Shown in pieces: positions 22,956-39,656 of a stretch of 64,000 nt of DNA. The DNA is from Gloeophyllum trabeum ATCC 11539 (taxonomy: Eukaryota; Basidiomycota; Agaricomycetes; Gloeophyllales; Gloeophyllaceae), in NCBI RefSeq assembly GCF_000344685.1, contig NW_006920410.1:1537516-1601515 (forward strand), written 5' to 3'. The translations under genes and the position numbers were made by a program. The notes below the pieces were generated by a model. It was not told the DNA's origin and ran no database searches. It was given only the letters and a program-made list of their open reading frames with translations. How positions within the stretch are numbered: the stretch's first letter is position 1; every line of letters starts with the position of its first letter.

Positions 22956-25900
22956 CTAACCTAGAGATTTCTTGCGCTTTTTACCAGCCGTGAGAGGTGC
23001 CACAGGACTGCCGCTGTGCTGATGAAGCACTCCGTTCTTCAGTGATTTGGCAGGTGTTGAAAGGACGGACTGGGGACTGAGTTGATGGTAGCCGTTCGTT
23101 TGAGCGGGAACAGGGTGACGAGGTGTGTACCCATTAGGATGCACTTGAGTTCCGTTGGTTTTTTTCCCATTCACCTGGGATATGTTTGGACGGTGGCCAT
23201 TGATGGCTGTATAGGAGTGTTAGTGACCATTAGACCTGAAAAGAGCAAGACGTACCGTGTTGCTTAAACAGTTCAACAAACATATCCATCTCCTCCACGC
23301 TAACGACCCTCTCGGAGCTGCGACTAATGACGACCGGCGCAGTGTCTTGCGTGACATCCATATCGACATCGACGTCTTCATCCATCCCTTCGTCAGACTC
23401 ATCTGCTATGTGAGCCGCCTCCTGGGAGCAAGGGAGCCGAGGCTTCAAGAAGCTACCCATAAGGGAGTCGAATACGCTCTCAATCGGTGGTATTAGATGA
23501 GCAGGCCCATCAAGTACAGCAGCGGCATCCTTCGAGTCCCATGAATAAGAGCTTGTAGCTGGAATCTGTTCCGAGCGCGGATTTGAGGTATCCGCAAATG
23601 CTGACTTCCCGAAGATATCCTGGAATAGAGTCGGCCTACGAGCAGAGCCCGCTGGATCAGGGATAACCTGAGCACAACTAGCCTGTTCGTCGCCCGCAGC
23701 CACGTAGTCACCAAGAAGTACCACATTCCACGACGAGGTGATCGCAACAAGCGCATATAGAGACTTGTGAGAGGACGATACGTGATGCACTGGATAGGGC
23801 GAAACGGTGAGAAGGTGGAAGGGTAAACTGCGCTTCCTGATAGGCCTCTCTGATGATGTAGACAGGACCTCGACAGTCGTGACAAGATCGGCACCCCACG
23901 AGGAATAAAATACAGCTACCGAATCATCAAGGGGATGGGGCACGACTGCACTAATGGCGATGGAGCATCGGCGATGCCATCGCACTAGGTAACCAGCGAT
24001 CAGTCATAGAAAATAAATGGATCAAGGAGCATAGCTTACCTGTCTGCGATATCAAGTCCCATAGGACAATATCGTGGGATCCTACAACAGCTACATATCG
24101 CCCTTCAGTGCCAACGAAATGGGCCGAACGAGCAGATTTGCACTGGGGCGACGTCAGTGCTGTGTTGATCACACCCGTTATAGAGTCACAAAGAACGACA
24201 TGACTGCCGAATGAGACGAGCAGTAGCGATCCGTCTGGCGACCATGAGGCGTGCGTCGGCACTTCTGACCGGAAATCGAGAGCAGATCGCGCGACCCAGA
24301 AATCTAAGGCATTCATGAGGGGAAAGATCACCGCAAAAGTCAGCTCTCGGCTTACCTTCCTGCCCTCCATTCTTGTCTACGGTAGTCCGAATCCCCCATC
24401 CCCTAACTTTCCCGTCTTCTCCGGTGGTCACTATTAGTGGTCGACGACGATCAGGATGGAAGACTACAGTCGAAACCTGTTTATCGCCATGTGGTCTGTC
24501 AATTCTGGTATTGAGCGACCATATTCCAGCTCGGGCGTTCCACTGCCAAAGCTTGAGGTAGATCTCCCTGTGGAAAGTATCATCACCTTCCCGACTGTCC
24601 AAAGTTGCCATCCACTCTCCACTTGACGCGACGGCGACGCGAAGTACTCTAGATGGCTCTAGGCTCTTTTCGTCCCGTCGAGAGACTCGATTCGAGGGTG
24701 AGACTTCGAGCTCCGACAGCAGTTTGTGTTGCGTGGGGGAGTACGTTTGTAAGGATGATGGATGGGATGAAGGTAGTACGAGAGAAGAGGTAGGGCCATG
24801 GTAGGCCAAAGGTACAGGAAACGAGGTCAAGTGTTTCCCTAGCGGTGCTGTTGAATCTATGATTTATTCACAACTGTCAAGAATGTAAATATGTCTGTTA
24901 AAGGGGACTTGCCTAGCTTTATGCGAGAGAAAGATCTCATGATCTTTAATGAACCAGCATCTATTACGGCGAAACTAGCATCCGCCAGACCTAAGATATA
25001 CTCTTCTTCACGGTCCCTGGCCCTGCATACCGCTATGCTCAAGATGGGCGATCCGACGCGAGGAATAAATTCCTTTTTTCCGGTATGAAGCTGCCAAATC
25101 ACCAGAACGGACTCCTCGCCACCGCTAAGGAGATATGCACCGTTGACCGTGAAGGCGAGACCTGAAACAGCATGCGCGTGCCAGTGCAGGGTTGTTGTCT
25201 GAGCTTTCTTCTCGACACCGACAGCGGAGTGGCTCCGTATGATCTCCTCGTTGAGACAATACCATAGCCGAATGTGACCCTTGACATCGCCAGTGGCGAA
25301 GTATTCCTCTGAAGGATGGAACGCCAGACAAGTGAGCGCCTCGGGGGACACGAACTTGGTAAAACCAGATTTCAGAGCCGAAGTCTGCGCTACGTAAGCC
25401 TTGTGTCCAGCAGCAGCTACGAGCCACTGTCCGCTCGGAGACACAGCTAGGCCACACGTCGATCGAGTCTTCCCCACGGCGAGAATCTCAGAGGATTTTT
25501 GGTACGCCGACCCAGCCGTAGCAGCACTCGGCTTTAACGAAACCCGAAGAACAGCATTGTTGTCCTCTTTGGAGCTCCCTGGAATGATACGTTATGATAA
25601 GAAGCACTCCAAACAAGCGATGGACGCGTACCATCAGCTTTTCGCTTTTTACCAGGTCGTGCGACGGAGACGAAAACGTGATCTTTGAAGTTTTGGTGCG
25701 CGCATAGGTGCAGTATAGGTTGAGCGAGGTCAATTGTCTGTAGGAGATCTGCCTCTAGGAAGTCCCAGACCTTGATACAACCGTCCAAAGACGCGGTGAT
25801 CAACTGGAAGGGATTGGTAGGACTGAGGACGGCCGCCGTTATGGAGTCTGTGTGACCATTTCCTTGGGAGAACTTAGACGCAGAACTGCCAGACGGGGAC

Positions 25901-26290
25901 GCGGACAGTGTTGACACGACTTGCCCGGTGGTGCTAGAATAAATCTTCACACTCGACCCTACGATCGAGAAGAAGTAGCTGGGCGAACACTTCAGTGTAC
26001 ATGCGCACCGAGACTCCCTCGTGCAAGACGTACCTCCCATCCTTGGTAAATACAGGTGGTTGACGACTGACCCATGAGTCCGTGAGCGACGTCCATGACC
26101 ATGTTATATGCTCCGTAAGCTCATCAGGCTCTTTCCTTCCCTTCCCTTTCTGCGCTACGGATGTAGCGTCCTCCTCTTTACTCTTCCCCTTTTTCGACTT
26201 CACGATTTTTGGTGAACTGAGATGACCAGGAGAGGGGTGCGTATCCCGAGGCTGTCTCGAAGCTGGATGTTTAGCTTTGGTCGCTGCCAT
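22956..26290 (-). CDS. UTP17 / NAN1 / WDR75-like WD40 protein of the SSU processome
   Basis: Seven exons on the minus strand (26034-26290, 25632-25978, 24913-25578, 24356-24856, 24040-24303, 23256-23984, 22956-23206) give 1004 aa. A basic N-terminus (SKKGKSKEED, KGKGRKEP) is followed by two WD40-type propellers, for example LITASLDGCIKVWDF, YFATGDVKGHIRLWY, YLLSGGEESVLVIWQL and IVTTGEDGKVRGWGI. The C-terminus has an acidic stretch (DEDVDVDMDV) and ends in a Lys/Arg-rich nucleolar-type tail. This matches the t-UTP/UtpA subunit that couples rDNA transcription to 18S pre-rRNA processing. The intron 24857-24912 begins with GC (read on the minus strand as AG|GCAAGT). The distinction from other double-propeller UTPs rests on the N-terminal WSWTSLTDSWV and order of repeats. 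Confidence 0.85.
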
Positions 26291-26610
26291 GGCCGACCGT
26301 GAGCAGCCTCGGGGTCGTGAACTTCACTGAACAGAAAAAAGGTAGCAGACAAATCAGGACCACGTTGTCAATGCCTTCCTAATACGGCGCACTCGGTGCC
26401 GGAAATAGATCGTCTCATGCAGGTCCGCAGGAAGATCTGCAGAAAATATCAATATTAGCGTGCAGGGGCATATACATGTTGGTGGTGCAGTGTTTACAGT
26501 GACATAATATACATCCATCAATGTCCTCCAAACCCAAGAAGTCCCTCTTAGCCTTTACCGTCACAATCACTGCAAGTCTACAGCCCCACATACGAGAGTA
26601 ACTTACACGC
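26291..26610. other. Intergenic
   Basis: Promoter of the UTP17-like gene and 3' UTR of the methyltransferase gene; no gene supported. Confidence 0.55.
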
Positions 26611-28843
26611 TCAAGCCAATTTATATCCAACTAATACTCTGGCTGTTCTAGAAACAGCCTGCGCGGCCTCCTCGTCTGCTAGTCGACGTGCGTCGAGCAT
26701 CGCTTGGTAAATGCGCTCTTCCTCTAGATGTTCAGCTCTGGACAAAGGTTCCCGAGGAGGGAGCGGCCAGCCTATCTGTGATAACGAATGCCACAGCCCT
26801 AGTCTGGCGTGCATGTCGCTTCAATCATGCGCAAAACAGCGTCAACTAGCTGGCTGACCAGATAAGACACTTGGGCTTACCTTTGGTATCTCTCAACCAA
26901 GCGTTCAAACTTTTGGCGACTCAGCTTTAACCCTTCCAGCTCCTCGTCATCTTCCCACCCGAACGCTTGCAGCGAATCTTTTCTATTCCGTATCCGGTCT
27001 TTCAGCTCTTCCCACATGGACTCCTGACATGCCAGTACGCCCTGGTAAGCTCGATACAGATGAATGGCGAGTGTGTGATCAGTCAATCGCTGAGCAAGCT
27101 TGTCGTGGGGTATCAGCTCTGTGTGAGAGCCGATCGATGTACTGTCGGTCGAAGAAACAAAATCGGATGTGGGGCGTTTGTTGGCAGGAGGAGTACTGTC
27201 TCCCGACTGACTGGACGACGCTGAAAGTTCCCTGCGCAGGGCCTCGGGGAGCACACGCCCGTCAGGGAAAATGGATGACGCAAAGCTTGTTTGGCTCGTG
27301 CCTGGATGCGTCAATAATGGCGAACTGGAATTCGACGTCACTAATGAGGAGAAGGAACTTGATGCTGGGCGTGTCGGTGGTTGCGACAGTTCATCTGGTC
27401 TACTGGCCGAAGAATCCGCCAGCGAGAAGCTCGGAGGGTGCTTTTGATTCGGCAGCGGCATTGGAGGAGGGAATGGCGGTACGGGAAACTTGATATTGGG
27501 GATTGAATGAACTTGTCTGAAGGTCGAAGTGAAATAGATAGGAATAACAGCTACCCAGACATACTTGTCAGATAACTTAAAAAAATGATTTGAAGGGAGC
27601 CCACCGGTTGGTCGGGTATTGATAAAACGATTGTGAAATACCGAATAGAATAACGATTCCAGAAGAGCATGGTCATGGGAAGAACCAGGAGACTGAGGCG
27701 GCGAAGGATCTGACATCCGCGAGGAGCCGTCAGGAAGGTGTACAGATGAATTGCGTCGCACTCGATTTCGTAGCGGAGACGTAAACCATCGAGGCAACGT
27801 AGGGAAATATATATCTGGAGAATCGGGGCGTTGGACCAGGATCTAACAATGCCCGGACATCAAAGGAGCTTACCTTCTTCTGAGACTTCGATGGCACCTC
27901 CTGGTCGTAACACGCGGTTTATTTCCTTGCGGCCATCATCTAAGATACGGGTAAAAGAGACATAGGACCAACTCACTTCGAAGATATAACCCCACTTAAA
28001 ACGGCTAAGTACAAGTAGATGCTGATGATGGGGGCGACATACCTTGTTCTCTGGGACTCCTAATGATATCCCAGACACATGTACATGGTCAAACTCATCT
28101 TCTTCGAAGGGCAATCTGTTCGTCAAACTGCAGACGTGTGTGAGGATGAATGAAGGTTCACGATTCATGCTGAACGGGGCTGCTTACAAGTTTCCATGAA
28201 CGAACGTGACTCTGTCTCCTATAGACGAATCCAGGAGTTTTAGCGGTAACTGGACGTTAACCAGGTCGAAGCCAACCTAGAAGGGTAGTCGAGAAGCAAT
28301 CCTCTGAGCCACAACAACCGTGGATGATCCAGCATTACGCACGAAGTGGCAGTCGGGCCATTCCTTCGCAGCATTGACAATCCAGAACCCCGCCTTCCCA
28401 CCGATCCTGTTTATCACTGATCACGTCTGCGACGATAGTCAACGTACCCCACAACCTAAGTCCAAAGATTTCTGCGGCGGACCGTCCTCTTGCTCGTCCC
28501 ATTTAACCATAGTTACGGACCCAGTAATCGACATGGCATATGCATGGTCGATCGCTTCTCTACTGCAGGGTAAACGCAGGCGCCCAAGAGCGACACACAT
28601 AACTCACAGTTCTATTACATCTTTATCATAGCTGCAAGGATAGGGGGCTTTTTCAGGGTCATAGGAATGGTGTCGCTTCCCGTACTTGTACGTGAATTGG
28701 TTCTCCCTCGCGCGGGCTATGCGCTTGCTTTCGAAGGACGTGGACTGGGAACTGCTGCCGATGCCCGAATCGACCGAGGTAGTGCTAGTGAAGTGCGAGC
28801 TGCTGCGTCGCGGAGAGGCGAATGCGCCCAGCGTGGCGGCCAT
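26611..28843 (-). CDS. SAM-dependent methyltransferase with Ser/Pro-rich insert
   Basis: Ten exons on the minus strand (28608-28843, 28448-28562, 28343-28393, 28188-28276, 28043-28127, 27977-27994, 27874-27925, 27565-27814, 26881-27516, 26611-26818) give 579 aa. SAM motif I is SLDLGCGAGFWIVNAAKEWP, followed by the VGFDLVNVQ acidic-loop segment, FEEDEFDHVHV (motif II/III region) and EINRVLRPGGAIEVSEED, the post-motif typical of class I methyltransferases. A disordered Ser-rich segment of about 230 residues separates this from a conserved C-terminal helical region (WEELKDRIRNRK, RIYQAMLDARRLADEEAA). Related proteins are widespread in basidiomycetes with unknown substrates. Two introns (27517-27564, 48 nt; 27926-27976, 51 nt) are multiples of three and stopless. 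The latter was chosen because it gives IFEEINRVLRPGG. Confidence 0.8.
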
Positions 28844-29300
28844 GGAGGCTTGTTGGAAGGCACCTCAATCAGCGTCCTCCTGCTTATGGGTCCTGGATCA
28901 AGATACGGCAGCAGTCCGAGGCCTGGAGCCAAAAATGTCCGCATCTTTCTCGCTCGATAGAATGCGGCTCCCGTGTACATCGTTGCTTGTGTATCTTCGG
29001 TCAGCCGAGCTGGTTCGTCTGATGCAGAGCTTGATATCGATTCCATCAGGAAAGACGCTCAGCAAAGGCTCGAACGACGAGTGCTGTATGATGAACCGAC
29101 GTACGATCATGAGTACATCACGGGCTTTGCTTTCATTCACACCCAGGTACAGCATGAAGAGGGCTATTATATGGAGTATTACTGTCAATGAGGAGTATTT
29201 ACATTATAGTAAAATCATAAAAGTTCAGTACTGGGCAGGTAGGACCTAATGACGGGTCTGATCACCTCGCTCGAAGTTCGAATGCGCCGACCCATCATGA
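28844..29300. other. Intergenic
   Basis: Promoter of the methyltransferase gene and 3' UTR of the oxidoreductase gene. The short open frames here have no family signature. Confidence 0.5.
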
Positions 29301-30734
29301 TCAGGATCGGACTCCTAGAGCCTTCCGCGCAGCCGAAACCATCAGATCCTTCGACTTCAGCATACGCGCAAACCAGTCGCCGAACGTCAAACCCCAGAGC
29401 AGCCCGAGGTACGCGAATCCGCCGTTCTTCATACAGACAGCGAAGTCAGGGACGTCTCCGAGCACAACAAACTTTACACACCTTGCCATTCGTAATGACT
29501 ATGAGTTCCGGGCTTCCCTTGTATACCTTCTTAGCTGGTTTGTCTTCCAGGTAAGCCAAGATATTTGCCACGACGACAGGTGCATGGGAATGTACTTTTG
29601 CGGCCTGCTTGACTTCCTTCCAGTCAAGGACGTCACCGGCAGCGAAGATTCCCGGATGCGACTTCACTTGGAGTGTCGGATCGACTTTAACAAAGCCGTG
29701 CTCCGTGAGGACGGAGGGCTGCAGAGAGACGAGGAATGATGTATTCGGGCGACCTCCACGAGTGGGAACCTGAATTCGGAGTCAGGTCAGGGGTTATTCT
29801 CGAAATTAGTGGAATCAAACATACGACAAGATCAACGTCCTCTATCGTCCGTCCTTTACGAGTGGTGATGGAGCCTTGGGCTTCAGGTATACCATCAATG
29901 TAGTCGCCCAGGATAACGTCAACACCTCGCTGTCGCATACGCTTCTCAATGTTCGTACGCCACTTCATCGGGTAGGTGCCGTTTACTAGATGCTCCTGGC
30001 CATGCACAATGGTGACCTTTTTATGCTACAAAATACTGAGAGACCGCACCACGGTGCATCACGATAAGCACTTACCGGCCACACGTCCTTAACCTCTCCA
30101 GCGATTTCTAAGGCGGGAAGTTAGATGCGCACTCAGACCAATATCCACGTTGCTCACCTATAGCCACAGAACCTCCGCCTACAAGCACAATATGCTTAGC
30201 ATCACGGAATTTCTGCCTCCAACTCCGTATGTGGTCCTGATATTGTTCCTGCGTCTCTGGGAACGCTAGTGGCCCATCCCAAATAGAACCCGGGGCAAGG
30301 ACAAGGGCTTCGTACTGAATGGCTTCCCCGTTGCTTAACAGGACGTTACCACCTCTGCCCTCCTTGTTATTTTCAATATTCGTCACGGTAGCCACTTTGA
30401 TGGACCCCTTCCCGTCCGCGAAGAGCTGGTCATACGGCATAAACGCGTCTTCAATTGGGTGTCCGTCGACGACGAGAACCCGCAACGCAGCAGGCAAGTA
30501 GAGGAATTCTGGTCGAGAGGTGACAAGAATGACGGTGTACCTCGAAGGATCGAGTTTGCTTGATAACTCGCGAGCAATTGTGGCCCCCGCTGAGCCTCCG
30601 CCGACTATAACAACGTTCCGTTTGGGCATGTCGGACGCCTGGGTGACTGCCTTGGGTCTAGTGTAGAAGTAAGCAAGTGCAGCTGCAGGGATGGATACCA
30701 AAGAGGTTACAACGAATGCTGTCGACGAGGCCAT
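29301..30734 (-). CDS. AIFM2/FSP1 (AMID)-like FAD-dependent pyridine nucleotide-disulphide oxidoreductase
   Basis: Five exons on the minus strand (30158-30734, 30076-30107, 29825-30025, 29482-29769, 29301-29426) give 407 aa. An N-terminal hydrophobic anchor (about residues 5-25) precedes the FAD-binding NVVIVGGGSAGATIARE. The NAD(P)H-binding motif HIVLVGGGSVAIEIAGEV follows at about residue 187, then the flavin segment GIFAAGDVLDWKEVKQ and a C-terminal helical tail. This is the order in AIF-like type II NADH:quinone oxidoreductases. Animal FSP1 reduces ubiquinone and suppresses lipid peroxidation; a fungal quinone- or lipid-related role is inferred. The anchor suggests attachment to an organelle membrane. 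The TATA-rich core at 30775-30794 lies 41-60 bp upstream. Confidence 0.85.
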
Positions 30735-30774
30735 TGACGGGGTGCTTTATATCGCGCGAGATGAAGGTCGAGGA

Positions 30775-30794
30775 CCGTATATTTTATTATACGG
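30775..30794 (-). promoter_or_regulatory. AT-rich core promoter element of the oxidoreductase gene
   Basis: On the minus strand a TATAATAAAATATA core is framed by CCGTAT/ATACGG inverted arms, 41-60 bp upstream of the start codon at 30734. Confidence 0.4.
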
Positions 30795-31019
30795 CCACAT
30801 ATGCCAGCCCAGTGCTACGGACGATGGTCGTAAGCAAGGTGCTGTAAGCATAATGATAAGTCACTATGTACCTAGATCTAGAACCGTGATCAACCGATGT
30901 TTCGGGAATTACTGCCACGTGGACCCCATCAACAGAGCTGCCAGTGGCCCAATGCAAGCTTGAAGTGCTGCTGACTGCGACCGAGTCTTTACAAGCACAT
31001 TCGGCGTCTCTAACACGCT

Positions 31020-33338
31020 ATGCCTCGGCGGAAACCCGCGTCAGCCAAACAGCGTAAGGCTGATCTTCAGCTCAAGAGAGCAATCAAGCGGGGCGATGTA
31101 CCTGCACCGCAAGATCAAGAGAAATCTCGCAAATCTCGCACTAGGACGAGACGAGGTCCTACAGGCCATCCTATCGGCAAGGAGAGCTCGAACACGAACC
31201 AGCATACTGTGGATACTGCGCGAAAGCTACAGTCCTCCTTCATCAATCCATCGCCGCAGTTCCTTGCAGAGGCCAAGGAGTTGGCTTCGGCTCTGCCTCT
31301 TCCTAGGCCAATTCCGAGTGCGAGCGCAGTCTTTGTCGCCCCAAGGATACAGTCGGCTGGAGAGCAGCTTACATGTCCAAAGCGTCCCAAATGGAGGTAC
31401 GACATGACTAAGAAAGAGGTCGAAAAGAACGAGGAGGGCCTGTTCGCCAAGTGGCTGACTCAGACGGATTCACTTGTAGAGGAATGGCGTGCAGGTCGTG
31501 ACGCAAAGCGGAATGAGGCGATCAGTTCTCCGGATGAGCCAGGTGGTGGATCTCCGCAGCGTGATGGCATGCCTTCATCTCTAACTTATTTCGAACGCAA
31601 TCTCGAGGTGTGGCGTCAATTGTAAGTGCGTGACTACCTCTTACACACTGTCCACCTCTCCTTTCGCGGTGAAACGTATTGATGCGGTATGTTATGCATA
31701 TCTCGTAGGTGGCGCGTTACGGAGCTATCACAGATCATTCTTGTCCTATTGGATTCTCGTTGTCCTCCCCTGCACTTTCCATCCTCATTATCAGAGTATC
31801 TGGAAGCCCATTCTTCGGGCCAGTCAAGGGACAAAAGTAAGAAGATCGTCTTGGTTCTAACCAAGGTGGATATATCTGGGGCTGCCCGCGCGAACACATG
31901 GGAGACCTATTTGCGCAAGCAATATCCTCACGTCGAAGTGGTTCAAGTCGAATCATACTATGTTGTTCACGATGAGGTGGATAAAGACGCCCCGGGCCAA
32001 AAGAAGAAAAAGCGCGAAGCTCGTCTGCCTCAGACTTTTCGCGAAAGACTCGTGGGCGTCTTGAAGCAAGTACACGAGGAGCTATTGCGACCACCCGAAA
32101 GGATTCAATCTGATCCGGACAGACTTGCAAAATGGCAGCCACCGGTTCGAAGGATTATAGACTGGGACGCTGCCCTCCGTGGCGTCAAGGATGTGCATCA
32201 TGAGCATAGAGAACATCAAGCACATCCAGAACCCGAGGCAGGTCCCAAGGATGAGGCTGACGACGACGACGAAACTCCAGAACCTGAGTATCTGACGATA
32301 GGGTTAATAGGTGAGCCATATGCCAATAGGGTATCTGAGCGTACTCAACCCTCCTGTATTAGGGCAGCCAAACGTCGGAAAATCATCCCTGGTTAACGCG
32401 CTCTTTGGCGAGTCCAAAGTGAGGGCTTCCAAGACACCCGGTAAAGTGAGCGCGCTCTCTTCAGTATGATAGTATTGAAAGTTGCTCATAATGCACCGAA
32501 GACCAAGCATTTCCAGACTTTATTCCTGACACCCGATATACGCTTCGTGGATTGTCCGGGACTCGTGATGCCCAGCTATGTGCCGATGGAACTGCAGGTC
32601 GGGATATCAATAGTCACCGAACCGTTAAAATACTAATATTTTATGTCGTGCTTCAGGTCCTCTCCGGCATCCTCCCGATATCCCACATATCTTCCATCCC
32701 TTCATGTATCCACTACGCTGCATCGGTGCTGCCGTTGGAACAGATTCTCAAGTTGAACCATCCGGCTTCGTTGACTCCCCAGAAGGAAGATAAGCGGACC
32801 TGGCGAGACGGGATGCAACCTCAGAGTCACGCGGATCAGGCAGTCCTGCGGTGGACCGCGATGGATATATTGACTGCGTATGCGAACTACAAAGGGTGGG
32901 TGACTGCTAAGGCGGGGCGCCCAGATGTGATGAGGGCCGGTAATGCCAGTACGCGTGTTTTCGGGCTCCTGGGCGGAAGCAGCATGACTGATTTTTGCTG
33001 CGCTAACAGTCCTCCGCCTCTTAGCCGAAGGACGGATCCGTTGGGCTTTCCTGCCTCCGTTGCCGGATATCACTCAGGCTGCCCTCCAGATGGAGGACGG
33101 AGACGGGATCTGGATTAGAGACGGTGGGGGATCTGCTGATGACAGCGGCGAGGAATCGGACGAAGAAGAGGGCGGTGACATCTCTGCCGATGAGGATGGA
33201 ATGACAACAGGTTCGGACGCAGATTCCGAAGATGCGTCGTCGGATGCTGAATCAGAGGTTCACGGAAGAATATCAGCACGGTTTGGAGTGTTAGCCTTGG
33301 GTGACGAGCAAGTGGACTATTCGTCAGGGAAAGAATAA
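31020..33338 (+). CDS. GNL1/HSR1-type circularly permuted GTPase
   Basis: Six exons (31020-31621, 31709-32310, 32363-32445, 32502-32597, 32657-32939, 33010-33338) give 664 aa. The basic N-terminus MPRRKPASAKQRKADLQLKR is typical of GNL1. The G motifs come in permuted order: G4 LVLTKVD first, then G1 GQPNVGKSSLVNALFG, then G3 DCPGL. Between G4 and G1 lies an acidic linker (DEADDDDE). The C-terminus is very acidic (EESDEEEGGD...). Permuted GTPases of this family act in ribosome assembly and nuclear export; GNL1 itself is nucleolar/nuclear. All introns are GT-AG. Confidence 0.9.
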
Positions 33339-33547
33339 TGTCTTACACAACCACTGTAAAGCTTCTGTGAAAGGCACTGAAAGCCAAACATTGCCACAAA
33401 CGCGTAGTGTTCTATGTAAGCCATTGCTACCGGCTAACCGGGCCGACCCAATTTCACCGTGTTGAACGCCGCGGTTCTCCGGTTTGTTCAACTTGCTACC
33501 ATACCGCCGAGCGCTATATTTCTTTGCACGAGGCCGGTACAAAGGGT

Positions 33548-39412
<5,865 letters not shown>

Positions 39413-39656
39413 TCATACTTGAGACATATGTCTTACGTTGAAAACTTGGGGCTCGGACTGTCCCTTTCTGAATCCTGTCACAGACACTGTCAGTAATCAT
39501 CAGTACTCGGTACTAAGACCATGTCACGTTGCACGTGACTGAACGCGCCTCAAGTTTGAGTTCACGCTGATCATGAACATTATACCCTTGTAACGTTACG
39601 GCGCACGCTGCTCATCCACGCATTCCATCTTCTGGACTGCTTTCTGTCCTAGGAAT

